Shown here: in pieces, positions 8,597 through 22,861 of the stretch
Layout of the letters: every line of letters begins with the position of its first letter
Numbering within the stretch: position 1 is the stretch's first letter
Assembly: GCF_050948215.1 (NCBI RefSeq)
Contig: NW_027488565.1
Coordinates: 1,364,001-1,428,000, forward strand
Reading direction: 5' to 3'
Source: Halictus rubicundus
Taxonomy: Eukaryota; Arthropoda; Insecta; Hymenoptera; Halictidae
Length of the DNA: 64,000 nt
Notes under the pieces: generated by a model
The model's database searches: none
What the model saw: the letters and a program-made list of their open reading frames with translations, nothing else
Told to the model about the DNA's origin: nothing
Program-made: the position numbers and the translations under genes

Positions 8597-11500
8597 GATA
8601 CGATAGAGGATAGGATATGATAGAGGATAGGATAGGATATGAGATTGAATAGGATAGAGGATAGGATAGGATAGAGGATAGGATAGGATTGAGGAGAGGA
8701 TAGGATACAGGATAGGATAAGATTGAGGAGAGGATAGGATAGAGGATAGGATAGGGTAGAGGATAGGATAGGATAGAGTATAGCATTGGATTGAGGATAG
8801 GATAGGATAGAGGATAGGATAGGATAGAGGATAGGATAGAGGATTGGATAGGATAGAGGATAGGATACGATAGAAGATAGGATACGATAGAGGATAGGAT
8901 AGGATAGAGGATAGGATAGGATAGAGGATAGGATAGGATAGAGAAGAGGATAGGATAGAGGATAGGATAGGATTGAGGATAGGATAGGATTGAGGATAGG
9001 ATAGGATAGAGGATAAGATAGGATAGAGGATAGGATAGGATAGAGTATAGGATTGGATAGAGGATAGGATAGAGGATTGGATAGGATAGAGGATAGGATA
9101 CGATAGAGGATCGGATAGGATAGAGGATAGGATATGATAGAGTATAGGATAGGATAGAAGATAGGATAGGATAGAGGATAGGATAGGATAGAGGATAGGA
9201 TAGAGGATTGGATACGATAGAGGATAGGATACGATAGAGGATAGGATAGGATAGAGTATAGCATTGGATTGAGGATAGGATAGGATAGAGGATAGAATAG
9301 GATAGAGTATAGGATAGGATAGATAATATGATAAGATAGAGGATAGGATAGAATAGAGGCCAGGATAGGATGGAGGATAAGATAGGATAGAGGATAGGAT
9401 AGGATAGAGGATAGGATAGGATAGAGAATAGGATAGGATAGAGGATAGGTTAGGATTGAGAATAGGATAGGATTGAGGAGAGGATAGGATAGAGTATAGG
9501 AGTGGATTGAGGATAGGATAGGATAGTGGATAGGATAAGATAGAGGATGGGATAGAATAGAGTACAGGATAGGATAGAGGATAAGATAGGATAGAGGATA
9601 GGATAGGATTGAGGATAGGATAGGGTTGAGGAGAGGATAGGATAGAGGATAGGATAGGATAGAGGATAGGATAGAGGAAAGGATAGAGGATAGGATAGGA
9701 CAGGATAGAGGATATTATAGGATAGAGGATAGGATTGGATTGAGGATAGGATAGGATAGAGAATAGAATAGGATAGAGGATAGGATAGGATTGAGGAGAG
9801 GATAGGATAGAGGATAGGATAGGATAGGATAGAGGATATTATAGGATAGAGGATAGGATAGGATAGAGGATAGGATAGGATAGAGGATTGGATAGGGTAG
9901 AGAAGGATAGGATAGGGGATTGGATATGATGGAGGATCGGACAGGATGGAGGATAGGATAGGATAGGATTGAGTATAGGATAGGATAGAGGATAGGAGAG
10001 GATAGAGGATAGGATAGAGGATTGGATAGGATAGAGGATAGGATACGATAGAAGATAGGATACGATAGAGGATAGGATATGACAGAGGATAGGATAGGAT
10101 TGAGGATAGGATAGGATAGAGGATAGGATAGGATAGAGGATAGGATAGAATACGGGATACGATAGCGTTGAGGATAGGATAGGGTAGAGAAGGATAGGGT
10201 AGGGGATTGGATAGGATGGAGGATCGGACAGGATGGAGGATGGGATAGGATAGGATTGAGTATAGGATAGGATAGAGGATAGGAGAGGATAGAGGATAGG
10301 ATAGAGGATTGGATAGGATAGAGGATAGGATACGATAGAAGATAGGATACGATAGATGATAGGATATGATAGAGGATAGGATAGGATATGAGATTGAATA
10401 GGATAGAGGATAGGATAGGATTGAGGAGAGGATAGGATAGAGGATAGGATAGAGGATAGGATACAGGATAGGATAGAGGATAGGATAGAGGATAGGATAG
10501 GATTGAGGAGAGGATAGGATAGAGGATAGGATAGAGGATAGGATAGAGGATAGGATAGAGGATAGGATAGAGGATAGGATAGAGGATAGGATAGGATTGA
10601 GGAGAGGATAGGATAGAGGATAGGATAGAGGATAGGATAGGGTAGAGGATAGGATAGGATAGAGTATAGCATTGGATTGAGGATAGGATAGGATAGAGGA
10701 TAGAATAGGATAGAGTATAGGATAGGATAGAGGATAAGATAGGATAGAGTATAGGATAGGATAGAGGATAGGATAGGATAGAGGATAGGATAGGGTAGAG
10801 AAGGATAGGGTAGGGGATTGGATAGGATGGAGGATCGGACAGGATGGAGGATAGGATAGGATAGGATTGAGTATAGGATAGGATAGAGGATAGGAGAGGA
10901 TAGAGGATAGGATAGGATTGAGGATAGGATAGGGGATTGGATAGGATGGAGGATAGGATAGGATGGAGGATAGGATAGGATAGGATTGAGGATAGGATAG
11001 AGGATTGGATAGGATAGAGGATAGGATACGATAGAAGATAGGATACGATAGAGGATAGGATATGATAGAGGATAGGATAGGATTGAGGATAGGATAGGAT
11101 AGAGGATAGGATAGGATAGAGAAGAGGATAGGATAGAGGATAGGATAGGATTGAGGATAGGATAGGATAGAGGATAGGATAGGATAGAGGATAGGATAGG
11201 ATAGAGAAGAGGATAGGATAGAGGATAGGATAGGATTGAGGATAGGATAGGATTGAGGATAGGATAGGATAGAGGATAAGATAGGATAGAGGATAGGATA
11301 GGATAGAGTATAGGATTGGATAGAGGATAGGATAGAGGATTTTATAGGATAGAGGATAGGATACGATAGAGGATCGGATAGGATAGAGGATAGGATATGA
11401 TAGAGTATAGGATAGGATAGAAGATAGGATAGGATAGAGGATAGGATAGGATAGAGGATAGGATAGAGGATTGGATACGATACAGGATAGGATACGATAG

Positions 11501-13620
11501 AGGATCGGATAGGATAGAGGATAGGATAGGATAGAGGATAGGATAGGATAGAGGATAGGATAGAGGATTGGATACGATAGAGGATAGGATACGATAGAGG
11601 ATAGGATAGGATAGAGTATAGCATTGGATTGAGGATAGGATAGGATAGAGAATATGATAAGATAGAGGATAGGATAGAATAGAGGCCAGGATAGGATGGA
11701 GGATAAGATAGGATAGAGGATAGGATAGGATAGAGGATAGGATAGGATAGAGAATAGGATAGGATAGAGGATAGGTTAGGATTGAGAATAGGATAGGATT
11801 GAGGAGAGGATAGGATAGAGTATAGGAGTGGATTGAGGATAGGATAGGATAGTGGATAGTATAAGATAGAGGATGGGATAGAATAGAGTACAGGATAGGA
11901 TAGAGGATAAGATAGGATAGAGGATAGGATAGGATTGAGGATAGGATAGGATAGAGGATAGGATAGGATAGAGAAGAGGATAGGATAGAGGATAGGATAG
12001 GATTGAGGATAGGATAGGATAGAGGATAGGATAGGATAGAGGATAGGATAGGATAGAGAAGAGGATAGGATAGAGGATAGGATAGGATTGAGGATAGGAT
12101 AGGATTGAGGATAGGATAGGATAGAGGATAAGATAGGATAGAGGATAGGATAGGATAGAGTATAGGATTGGATAGAGGATAGGATAGAGGATTGGATAGG
12201 ATAGAGGATAGGATACGATAGAGGATCGGATAGGATAGAGGATAGGATATGATAGAGTATAGGATAGGATAGAAGATAGGATAGGATAGAGGATAGGATA
12301 GGATAGAGGATAGGATAGAGGATTGGATACGATACAGGATAGGATACGATAGAGGATCGGATAGGATAGAGGATAGGATAGGATAGAGGATAGGATAGGA
12401 TAGAGGATAGGATAGAGGATTGGATACGATAGAGGATAGGATACGATAGAGGATAGGATAGGATAGAGTATAGCATTGGATTGAGGATAGGATAGGATAG
12501 AGGATAGAATAGGATAGAGTATAGGATAGGATAGAGAATATGATAAGATAGAGGATAGGATAGAATAGAGGCCAGGATAGGATGGAGGATAAGATAGGAT
12601 AGAGGATAGGATAGGATAGAGGATAGGATAGGATAGAGAATAGGATAGGATAGAGGATAGGTTAGGATTGAGAATAGGATAGGATTGAGGAGAGGATAGG
12701 ATAGAGTATAGGAGTGGATTGAGGATAGGATAGGATAGTGGATAGTATAAGATAGAGGATGGGATAGAATAGAGTACAGGATAGGATAGAGGATAAGATA
12801 GGATAGAGGATAGGATAGGATTGAGGATAGGATAGGGTTGAGGAGAGGATAGGATAGAGGATAGGATAGGATAGAGGATAGGATAGAGGAAAGGATAGAG
12901 GATAGGATAGGACAGGATAGAGGATATTATAGGATAGAGGATAGGATTGGATTGAGGATAGGATAGGATAGAGAATAGAATAGGATAGAGGATAGGATAG
13001 GATTGAGGAGAGGATAGGATAGAGGATAGGATAGGATAGGATAGAGGATATTATAGGATAGAGGATAGGATAGGATAGAGGATAGGATAGGATAGAGGAT
13101 TGGATAGGGTAGAGAAGGATAGGATAGGGGATTGGATAGGATGGAGGATCGGACAGGATGGAGGATAGGATAGGATAGGATTGAGTATAGGATAGGATAG
13201 AGGATAGGAGAGGATAGAGGATAGGATAGAGGATTGGATAGGATAAAGGATAGGATACGATAGAAGATAGGATACGATAGAGGATAGGATATGACAGAGG
13301 ATAGGATAGGATTGAGGATAGGATAGGATAGAGGATAGGATAGGATAGAGGATAGGATAGAATACGGGATACGATAGCGTTGAGGATAGGATAGGGTTCA
13401 GGATAGGATAGGATTGAGGATAGGATAGGGGATTGGATAGGATGGAGGATAGGATAGGATGGAGGATAGGATAGGATAGGATTGAGGATAGGATAGGATA
13501 GAGGATAGGATAGGATAGAGGATTGGATAGGATAGAGGATAGGATATGATAGAGGATAGGATAGGATAGAGGATAGGATAGGGGATTGGATAGAATAGAG
13601 GATAGGATAGGATACATTAT
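8597..13620. repeat. 17-bp satellite, diverged, with 0.85-0.89-kb and 3.2-kb higher-order copies
   Basis: The satellite resumes exactly in register with the paralogous stretch near 6985. It is rich in ATTGAGG, GGATTGAGTATAGG and AATAGAGGCCAGG variants. A block of about 0.85 kb is tandemly duplicated: GCC landmarks at 11685 and 12571 are 886 bp apart, and GAGAAGAGG marks at 11119 and 11971 are 852 bp apart. The 34-bp difference is exactly two units. A second relation at 3,212 bp links about 9.35-10.18 kb to 12.56-13.39 kb (for example GGAAAGG at 9676 and 12888, and GAATACGGG at 10148 and 13360). A minus-strand frame of over 1,000 codons is a repeat artefact. No gene is seen. Confidence 0.95.
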
Positions 13621-15540
13621 AGGATAGGATAGAGGATATGATAGGATAGAGGATAGGATAGGATAGGATAGAGATTAGGATAGGATAGAGGATAGGATAG
13701 GATAGAGGATCGGATAGGATAGGATAGATGATATTATAGTAAAGAGGATAGGATATGATAGAGGATAGGATAGGGGACTGGATAGGATAGAGGATAGGAT
13801 AGGACAGAGGATAGGATAGGATAGAGGATAGGATAGGTTAGAGGATACGATATAGGATTGGATAGGATAGAGGATAGGATACGATAGAGGATAGTATAGA
13901 ATAGAGGATAGGATAGGATAGAGGATAGGATAGGATACAGGATAGGATAGGATAGAGGATAGGATAGGGTAGAGGACAGGTTAGCATAGAGGATAGGATA
14001 GGATAGAGGATTCGATGGGATTCAGGATAGTACAGGATAGTGGATAGGATAGGGGATTGGATAGGATAGGATAGAGAATAGGGTAGGATAGAGGATACAA
14101 TAGTATAGAGGATAGGATAGGCTAGAGGATAGGATAGGATAGAGGATATGATAGGATACTATAGAGGATAGGATTGGGTAGAGGATAGGATAGGATAGAG
14201 GATAGGATAGGATAGAGGATAGGATAGGATAGAGCATAGGATAGGATAGAGGATAGGATAGGATAGAGGATATGATAGGATAGGATAGAGGATAGGATTG
14301 GATAGAGGATAGGATAGGATAGAGGATAGGATAGGATAGAGGATAGGATAGATGATATTATAGTAAAGAGGATAGGATATGATAGAGGATAGGATAGAGG
14401 ATAGGATAGGATAGAGGATAGGATAGGATAGAGGATAGGATAGGATAGAGGATACGATATAGGATTGGATAGGATAGAGGATAGGATACGATAGAGGATA
14501 GGATAGGATATAGGATAGGATAGGATAGAGGATCGGATAGGATATGATAGATGATATTATAGTAAAGAGGAATGGATATGATAGAGGATAGGATAGGGGA
14601 CTGGATAGGATAGAGGATAGGATAGGATAGAGGATAGGATAGGATAGAGGATAGGATAGGATAGAGGATAGGATAGGATAGAGGATAGGATAGGATAGAG
14701 GATAGGATAGGTTAGAGGATACGATATAGGATTGGATAGGATAGAGGATAGGATACGATAGAGGATAGGATAGGATAGAGGATAGGATAGGATAGAGAAT
14801 AGGATAGGATAGAGGATAGGATACGATAGAGGATAGGATATAATAGAGGATAGGATAGGATAGCGGAAAGGATAGGATAGAGTATAGAATAGGATAGAGG
14901 ATAAGATAGGATAGAGGTTAGGATATGATAGAGTATAGGATAGGATAGAGGAGAGGATAGGGGATTGGATAGGATAGAGGATAGGATATGATATAGGATA
15001 GGATAGGATAGAGGGTAGGATAGGATAGAGGATAGGATAGGATAGAGGATAGGATAGGATAGAGGATAGGATAGGGGATTGGATAGAATAGAGGATAGGA
15101 TAGGCTACAGGATAGGATAGGATAGAGGATAGGATAGGATAGAGGATAGGATAGGGTAGAGAAGGATAGGATAGGGGATTGAATAGGATGGAGGATCGGG
15201 CAGGATGGAGGATAGGATAGGATAGGATTGAGTATAGGATAGGATAGAGTATAGGATAGGATAGAGGATATGATAAGATAGAGGATAGGATAGAATAGAG
15301 GCCAGGATAGGATAGAGGATAAGATAGGATAGAGGATATGATAGGATAGAGGATAGGATAGGATAGAGGATAGGATAGGATAGAGAATAGGATAGGATAG
15401 AGGATAGGTTAGGATTGAGGATAGGATAGGATTAAGGATAGGATAGGGGATAGGATAGGATAGAGGATAGGATAGGATAGAGCATACGATAGGATAGAGG
15501 ATAGGATAGTATAGAGGATACGATAGGAGAGAGGATAGGA

Positions 15541-15670
15541 TAAGATTCAGGATAGGATAGCATAGATGATAGGATGGTATAGAGTATAGGATAGGATTGC
15601 ATAAATGATAGGATAGGATAGAGGATAGGATAGATTTGAGGATATGATCGAATTGGGGATAGGATAGCAT
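15541..15670. repeat. divergent marker cassette, copy 1 of 5
   Basis: This is a 130-bp stretch that departs most from the 17-bp unit (TAAGATTCAGG...GATTGCATAAATGATAGG...GATCGAATTGGGG). Near-identical copies start at 16335, 18195, 19368 and 19691, with a few point differences such as GCATCGATG for GCATAGATG in copy 2. The five copies mark block duplications in this sub-array. Confidence 0.85.
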
Positions 15671-16334
15671 AGAGGATAGGATAGGATAGAGGATAGGATA
15701 GAATACGGGATACGATAGGATTGAGGATAGGATAGGGTTCAGGATAGGATAGGATAGAGGATAGGATAGGATAGAGGATAGAATAGGATAGAGGATAGGA
15801 TAGGATAGAGGATATTATAGGATAAAGGATAAGATAGTGTAGTATATAGGATACGATAGAGGATATTATATGATAGAGGATAGGATAGGATAGAGGATAG
15901 GATAGGATAGAGGATATTATAGGATAAAGGATAAGATAGTGTAGTATATAGGATACGATAGAGGATATTATATGATAGAGGATAGGATAGGATAGAGTAT
16001 TTTATAGGATTGGGGATAGGATAGGATAGAGGATAGGATAGGGGATTGGATAGAATAGAGGATAGGATAGGATACAGGATAGGATAGGATAGAGGATAGG
16101 ATAGGATAGAGGATAAGATAGGTTAGAGGATAGGATAGGATAGAGGATAGGATAGGATAGAGGATAGGATAGGATAGAGAATAGGATAGGATAGAGGATA
16201 GGTTAGGATTGAGGATAGGATAGGATTAAGGATAGGATAGGGGATAGGATAGGATAGAGGATAGGATAGGATAGAGCATACGATAGGATAGAGGATAGGA
16301 TAGGATAGAGGATACGATAGGAGAGAGGATAGGA

Positions 16335-16464
16335 TAAGATTCAGGATAGGATAGCATCGATGATAGGATGGTATAGAGTATAGGATAGGATTGCATAAAT
16401 GATAGGATAGGATAGAGGATAGGATAGATTTGAGGATATGATCGAATTGGGGATAGGATAGCAT
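16335..16464. repeat. divergent marker cassette, copy 2 of 5
   Basis: Same cassette as at 15541. It carries the variant GCATCGATGATAGG, which separates it from the other four. Confidence 0.85.
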
Positions 16465-18194
16465 AGAGGATAGGATAGGATAGAGGATAGGATAGAATAC
16501 GGGATACGATAGGATTGAGGATAGGATAGGGTTCAGGATAGGATAGGATAGAGGATAGGATAGGATAGAGGATAGAGTAGGATAGAGGATAGGATAGGAT
16601 AGAGGATATTATAGGATAAAGGATAAGATCGTGTAGTATATAGGATACGATAGAGGATATTATATGATAGAGGATAGGATAGGATAGAGTATTTTATAGG
16701 ATTGGGGATAGGATTGGATAGAGGATAGGATAGGATAGGATTGAGGATAGGATAGGATAGAGGATACGATAGAATTGAGGCTAGGATAGGATAGAGGATA
16801 CGATAGGATAGAGGGTAGGATAGGATAGAGGGTAGGATAGGATAGAGGATACGATAGAGGATTGGATAGGATAGAGGATAGATTACGATAGTGGATAGGA
16901 TAGGATAGGATAGAGAATAGGATAGGATAGATGATATTACAGGATAGAGGATAGGATAGGATAGAGGATACGATATTTTGGAGGATAGGATAGGATAGAC
17001 GATAGGATAGGATAGAGGAAAGAATTGCGGATTGGATAGCATAGAGGATAGGATAGGATAGAGGATAGGATAGGATAGAGGATAGGATAGAGGATATGAT
17101 ACGATAGAGGATAGGATAGGATAGAGGATAGGATAGGATAGAGGATAGGATAGGATAGAGGATAGGATAGGATAGAGGATAGGATAGGATAGAGCATAGG
17201 ATAGGATAGAGGATAGGATAGGATAGAGGATATGATAGGATAGGATAGAGGATAGAATTGGATAGAGGATAGGATAGGATAGGGGATAGGATAGGATAGA
17301 GGATAGGATAGGATAGAGGATAGGATAGGATAGGGTAGATGATATTATAGTAAAGAGGATAGGATATGATAGAGGATAGGATAGGGGACTGGATAGGATA
17401 GAGGATAGGATAGGATAGAGGATAGGATAGGATAGAGGATACGATATAGGATTGGATAGGATAGAGGATAGGATACGATAGAGGATAGGATAGAATAGAG
17501 GATAGGATAGGATAGAGGATAGGATAGGATAGAGGATATGATAGGATAGAGGATACGATATGGGATTGGATAGGATAGAGGATAGGATACGATAGAGGAT
17601 AGGATAGGATAGAGGATAGGATAGTATAGAGAATAGGATATAGGATTGGATAGGATAGAGGATAGAATAGGATAGAGGATAGGATAGGAGAGAGGATAGG
17701 ATATGATAGAGGATAGGATTGGGTAGAGGATAGGATAGGATAGAGGATAGGATAGGATAGAGGATATGATAGGATAGAGGATAGGATAGGATAGAGGATA
17801 GGATAGGATAGGGGATTGGATAGAATAGAGGATAGGATAGGATACAGGATAGGATAGGATAGAGGATAGGATAGGATAGGATAGATGATATTATAGTAAA
17901 GAGGATAGGATATGATAGAGGATATGATAAGATAGAGGATAGGATAGAATAGAGGCCAGGATAGGATAGAGGATAAGATAGGATAGAGGATAGGATAGGA
18001 TAGAGGATAGGATAGGATAGAGGATAGGATAGGATAGAGAATAGGATAGGATAGAGGATAGGTTAGGATTGAGGATAGGATAGGATTAAGGATAGGATAG
18101 GGGATAGGATAGGATAGAGGATAGGATAGGATAGAGCATACGATAGGATAGAGGATAGGATAGTATAGAGGATACGATAGGAGAGAGGATAGTA

Positions 18195-18324
18195 TAAGAT
18201 TCAGGATAGGATAGCATAGATGATAGGATGGTATAGAGTATAGGATAGGATTGCATAAATGATAGGATAGGATAGAGGATAGGATTGATTTGAGGATATG
18301 ATCGAATTGGGGATAGGATAGCAT
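18195..18324. repeat. divergent marker cassette, copy 3 of 5
   Basis: Same cassette. It is preceded by AGTATAAGATTC where other copies have AGGATAAGATTC, and has GGATTGATTTGAGG where others have GGATAGATTTGAGG. Confidence 0.85.
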
Positions 18325-19367
18325 AGAGGATAGGATAGGATAGAGGATAGGATAGAATACGGGATACGATAGGATTGAGGATAGGATAGGGTTCAGGATA
18401 GGATAGGATAGAGGATAGGATAGGATAGAGGATAGAATAAGATAGAGGATAGGATAGGATAAGAGGATAGAATAGGATAGAGGATAGGATAGGATAGAGG
18501 ATATTATAGGATAAAGGATAAGATAGTGTAGTATATAGGATACGATAGAGGATATTATATGATAGAGGATAGGATAGGATAGAGGATAGGATAGGATAAA
18601 GGATATTATAGGATAAAGGATAAGATAGTGTAGTATATAGGATACGATAGAGGATATTATATGATAGAGGATAGGATAGGATAGAGTATTTTATAGGATT
18701 GGTGATAGGATGGGATAGAGGATAGGATAGGATAGGATAGAGGATATTATAGGATAGAGGATAGGATTGAATTGAGGATAGGATTGGATAGAGGATAGGA
18801 TAGGATAGAGAATTGGATAGGATAGAGGATAGGATAGGATAGAGGATAGGATAGGGGATTGATAGGATAGAGATTAGGATGGGATAGAGGATATTATAGG
18901 ACAGAGGATACGATAGGATAGAGGATAGGATAGGATAGAGGATAGGATAGGATAGAGGATAGGATAGGATAGACGATAGGATAGGATAGAGGATAGGATA
19001 TGATAGAGTATAGGATAGGATAGAAGATAGGATAGGATAGAGGATAGGATAGGATAGAGGATAGGATAGAGGATTGGATACGATAGAGGATAGGATACGA
19101 TAGAGGATAGCATAGGATAGAGTATAGCATTGGATTGAGGATAGGATAGGATAGAGGATAGAATAGGATAGAGTATAGGATAGGATAGAGGATATGATAA
19201 GATAGAGGATAGGATAGAATAGAGGCCAGGATAGGATAGAGGATAAGATAGGTTAGAGGATAGGATAGGATAGAGGATAGGATAGGACAGAGGATAGGAT
19301 AGGATAGAGCATACGATAGGATAGAGGATAGGATAGGATAGAGGATACGATAGGAGAGAGGATAGGA

Positions 19368-19497
19368 TAAGATTCAGGATAGGATAGCATAGATGATAGG
19401 ATGGTATAGAGTATAGGATAGGATTGCATAAATGATAGGATAGGATAGAGGATAGGATAGATTTGAGGATATGATCGAATTGGGGATAGGATAGCAT
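19368..19497. repeat. divergent marker cassette, copy 4 of 5
   Basis: Same cassette, 323 bp upstream of copy 5. 323 is 19 x 17, so these two are in exact register with the basic unit. Confidence 0.85.
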
Positions 19498-19690
19498 AGA
19501 GGATAGGATAGGATAGAGGATAGGATAGGATAGAGAATAGGATAGGATAGAGGATAGGTTAGGATTGAGGATAGGATAGGATTAAGGATAGGATAGGGGA
19601 TAGGATAGGACAGAGGATAGGATAGGATAGAGCATACGATAGGATAGAGGATAGGATAGGATAGAGGATACGATAGGAGAGAGGATAGGA

Positions 19691-19820
19691 TAAGATTCAG
19701 GATAGGATAGCATAGATGATAGGATGGTATAGAGTATAGGATAGGATTGCATAAATGATAGGATAGGATAGAGGATAGGATAGATTTGAGGATATGATCG
19801 AATTGGGGATAGGATAGCAT
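19691..19820. repeat. divergent marker cassette, copy 5 of 5
   Basis: Last copy of the cassette. None is seen to the right of it. Confidence 0.85.
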
Positions 19821-22800
19821 AGAGGATAGGATAGGATAGAGGATAGGATAGAATACGGGATACGATAGGATTGAGGATAGGATAGGGTTCAGGATAGGAT
19901 AGGATAGAGGATAGGATAGGATAGAGGATAGAATAGGATAGAGGATAGGATAGGATAGAGGATATTATAGGATAAAGGATAAGATAGTGTAGTATATAGG
20001 ATACGATAGAGGATATTATATGATAGAGGATAGGATAGGATAGAGTATTTTATAGGATTGGGGATAGGATTGGATAGAGGATAGGATAGGATAGGATTGA
20101 GGATAGGATAGGACAGAGGATACGATAGAATTGAGGCTAGGATAGGATAGAGGATACGATAGGATAGAGGGTAGGATAGGATAGAGGGTAGGATAGGATA
20201 GAGGATACGATAGAGGATTGGATAGGATAGAGAATAGGATAGGATAGATGATATTACAGGATAGAGGATAGGATAGGATAGAGGATACGATATTATGGAG
20301 GATAGGATAGGATAGACGATAGGATAGGATAGAGGAAAGAATTGCGGATTGGATAGCATAGAGGATAGGATAGGATAGAGGATAGGATAGGATAGAGGAT
20401 AGGATAGGATAGAGGATAGGATACGATAGAGGATAGGATAGGATAGAGGATAGGATAGGATAGAGGATAGGATAGGATAGAGGATAGGATAGGATAGAGG
20501 ATAGGATAGGATAGAGCATAGGATAGGATAGAGGATAGGATAGGATAGAGGATATGATAGGATAGGATAGAGGATAGGATTGGATAGAGGATAGGATAGG
20601 ATAGAGGATAGGATAGGATAGAGGATAGGATAGGATAGAGGATAGGATAGGATAGGGTAGATGATATTATAGTAAAGAGGATAGGATATGATAGAGGATA
20701 GGATAGGGGACTGGATAGGATAGAGGATAGGATAGGATAGAGGATAGGATAGGATAGAGGATAGGATAGGATAGAGCATAGGATAGGATAGAGGATAGGA
20801 TAGGATAGAGGATAGGATAGGATAGAGGATATGATAGGATAGGATAGAGGATAGGATTGGATAGAGGATAGGATAGGATAGAGGATAGGATAGGATAGAG
20901 GATAGGATAGGATAGAGGATAGGATAGGGTAGAGGATAGGATAGGATAGAGGATAGGATAGGATAGGGTAGATGATATTATAGTAAAGAGGATAGGATAG
21001 GATAGAGGATACGATATAGGATTGGATAGGATAGAGGATAGGATACGATAGAGGATAGGATAGAATAGAGGATAGGATAGATAGAGGATAGGATAGGATA
21101 GAGGATATGATAGGATAGAGGATAAGATATGGGATTGGATAGGATAGAGGATAGGATACGATAGAGGATAGGATAGGATAGAGGATAGGATAGTATAGAG
21201 AATAGGATATAGGATTGGATAGGATAGAGGATAGAATAGGATAGAGGATAGGATAGGATAGAGGATAGGATATGATAGAGGATAGGATAGGGTAGAGGAT
21301 AGGATAGGATAGAGAATAGGATATAGGATTGGATAGGATAGAGGATAGAATAGGATAGAGGATAGGATAGGATAGAGGATAGGATATGATAGAGAATAGG
21401 GTAGGATAGAGGATAGGATAGGATAGAGGATACGATAGGGGATTGGATAGAATAGAGGATAGGATAGGATACAGGATAGGATAGGATAGAGGATATGATA
21501 GGATAGAGGACAGGATAGGATAGAGGATAGGATAGGATAGAGGATATGATAGGATAGAGGATAGGATAGAATAGAGGATAGGATAGGGTAGAGGACAGGT
21601 TAGCATAGAGGATAGGATAGGATAGAGGATTCGATAGGATTGAGGATAGGATAGGATAGAGGATAGGATTGGATAGAGGATAGGATAGGATAGAGGATAG
21701 GATAGGATAGAGGATAGGATAGGATAGAGGATATGATAGGATAGAGGATAGGATAGGATAGAGGATAGGATAGGATAGAGGATATGATAGGATAGAGGAT
21801 AGGATAGGATAGAGGATACGATATAGGATTGGATAGGATAGAGGATAGGATACGATAGAGGATAGGATAGGATAGAGGATAGGATATGATAGAGAATAGG
21901 ATATAGGATTGGACAGGATAGAGGATAGAATAGGATAGAGGATAGGATAGGATACAGGAGAGGATAGGATAGAGGATACGATATGGGATTGGATAGGATA
22001 GAGGATAGGATACGATAGAGGATAGGATAGGATGGAGGATAGGATAGGATAGAGAATAGGATATAGGAGTGGATAAGAGAGAGGATAGAATAGGATAGAG
22101 GATAGTATAGGATAGAGGATAGGATAGGATAGAGGATAGGATAGGATAGAGATTAGGATAGGATAGAGGATAGGATAGGATAGAGGATCGGATAGGATAG
22201 GATAGATGATATTATAGTAAAGAGGATAGGATATGATAGAGGATAGGATAGGGGACTGGATAGGATAGAGGATAGGATAGGATAGAGGATAGGTTAGGAT
22301 AGAGGATAGGATAGGTTAGAGGATACGATATAGGATTGGATAGGATAGAGGATAGGATACGATAGAGGTTAGGATAGGATAGAGGATAGGATAGGATAGA
22401 GAATAGGATATAGGATTGGATAGGATAGAGGATAGAATAGGATAGAGGATAGGATAGGATAGAGGATAGGATATGATAGAGGATAGGATAGGATAGAGGA
22501 TAGGATAGGATAGAGGATACGATAGGGGATAGGATAGAATAGAGGATAGGATAGGATGCAGGATAGGATAGGATAGAGGATATGATAGGATAGAGGACAG
22601 GATAGGATAGAGGATAGGATAGGATAGAGGATATGATAGGATAGGATAGAGGATAGGATTGGATAGAGGATAGGATAGGATAGAGGATAGGATAGGATAG
22701 AGGATAGGATAGGCTAGAGGATACGATATTGGAGTGGATAGGATAGAGGATAGGATAGGATAGAGGATAGGATAGGGGATTGGATAGGATAGGATAGAGA

Positions 22801-22861
22801 ATAGGGTAGGATAGAGGATACAATAGTATAGAGGATAGGATAGGATAGAGGATAGGATAGG

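Larger units (their letters stand above)
13621..22861. repeat. 17-bp satellite with GATATTATAGTAAAG landmarks and five marker cassettes
   Basis: From about 13.73 kb the array gains a recurring divergent box, GATGATATTATAGTAAAG, that marks the rest of the window. A 130-bp cassette appears five times, starting at 15541, 16335, 18195, 19368 and 19691. It contains TAAGATTCAGG, GATTGCATAAATGATAGG and GATATGATCGAATTGGGG. About 1.9 kb at the right end (20930-22803) recurs 14,399 bp downstream. No gene, RNA or insertion is seen. Confidence 0.95.

Noticed and set aside
8491..8700. Minus-strand frame running from the satellite into the unique island
   Set aside because: It is an extension of a repeat frame into the island with no recognisable domain, so it is likely chance.
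9450..12476. Minus-strand open frame of about 1,000 codons made of Tyr-Pro-Ile-Leu and Ser-Ser-Ile-Leu repeats, and dozens of similar ones across the array
   Set aside because: The 17-bp repeat simply lacks minus-strand stops in every frame. There is no non-repeat domain, no conserved start and no promoter. I do not annotate them as genes.
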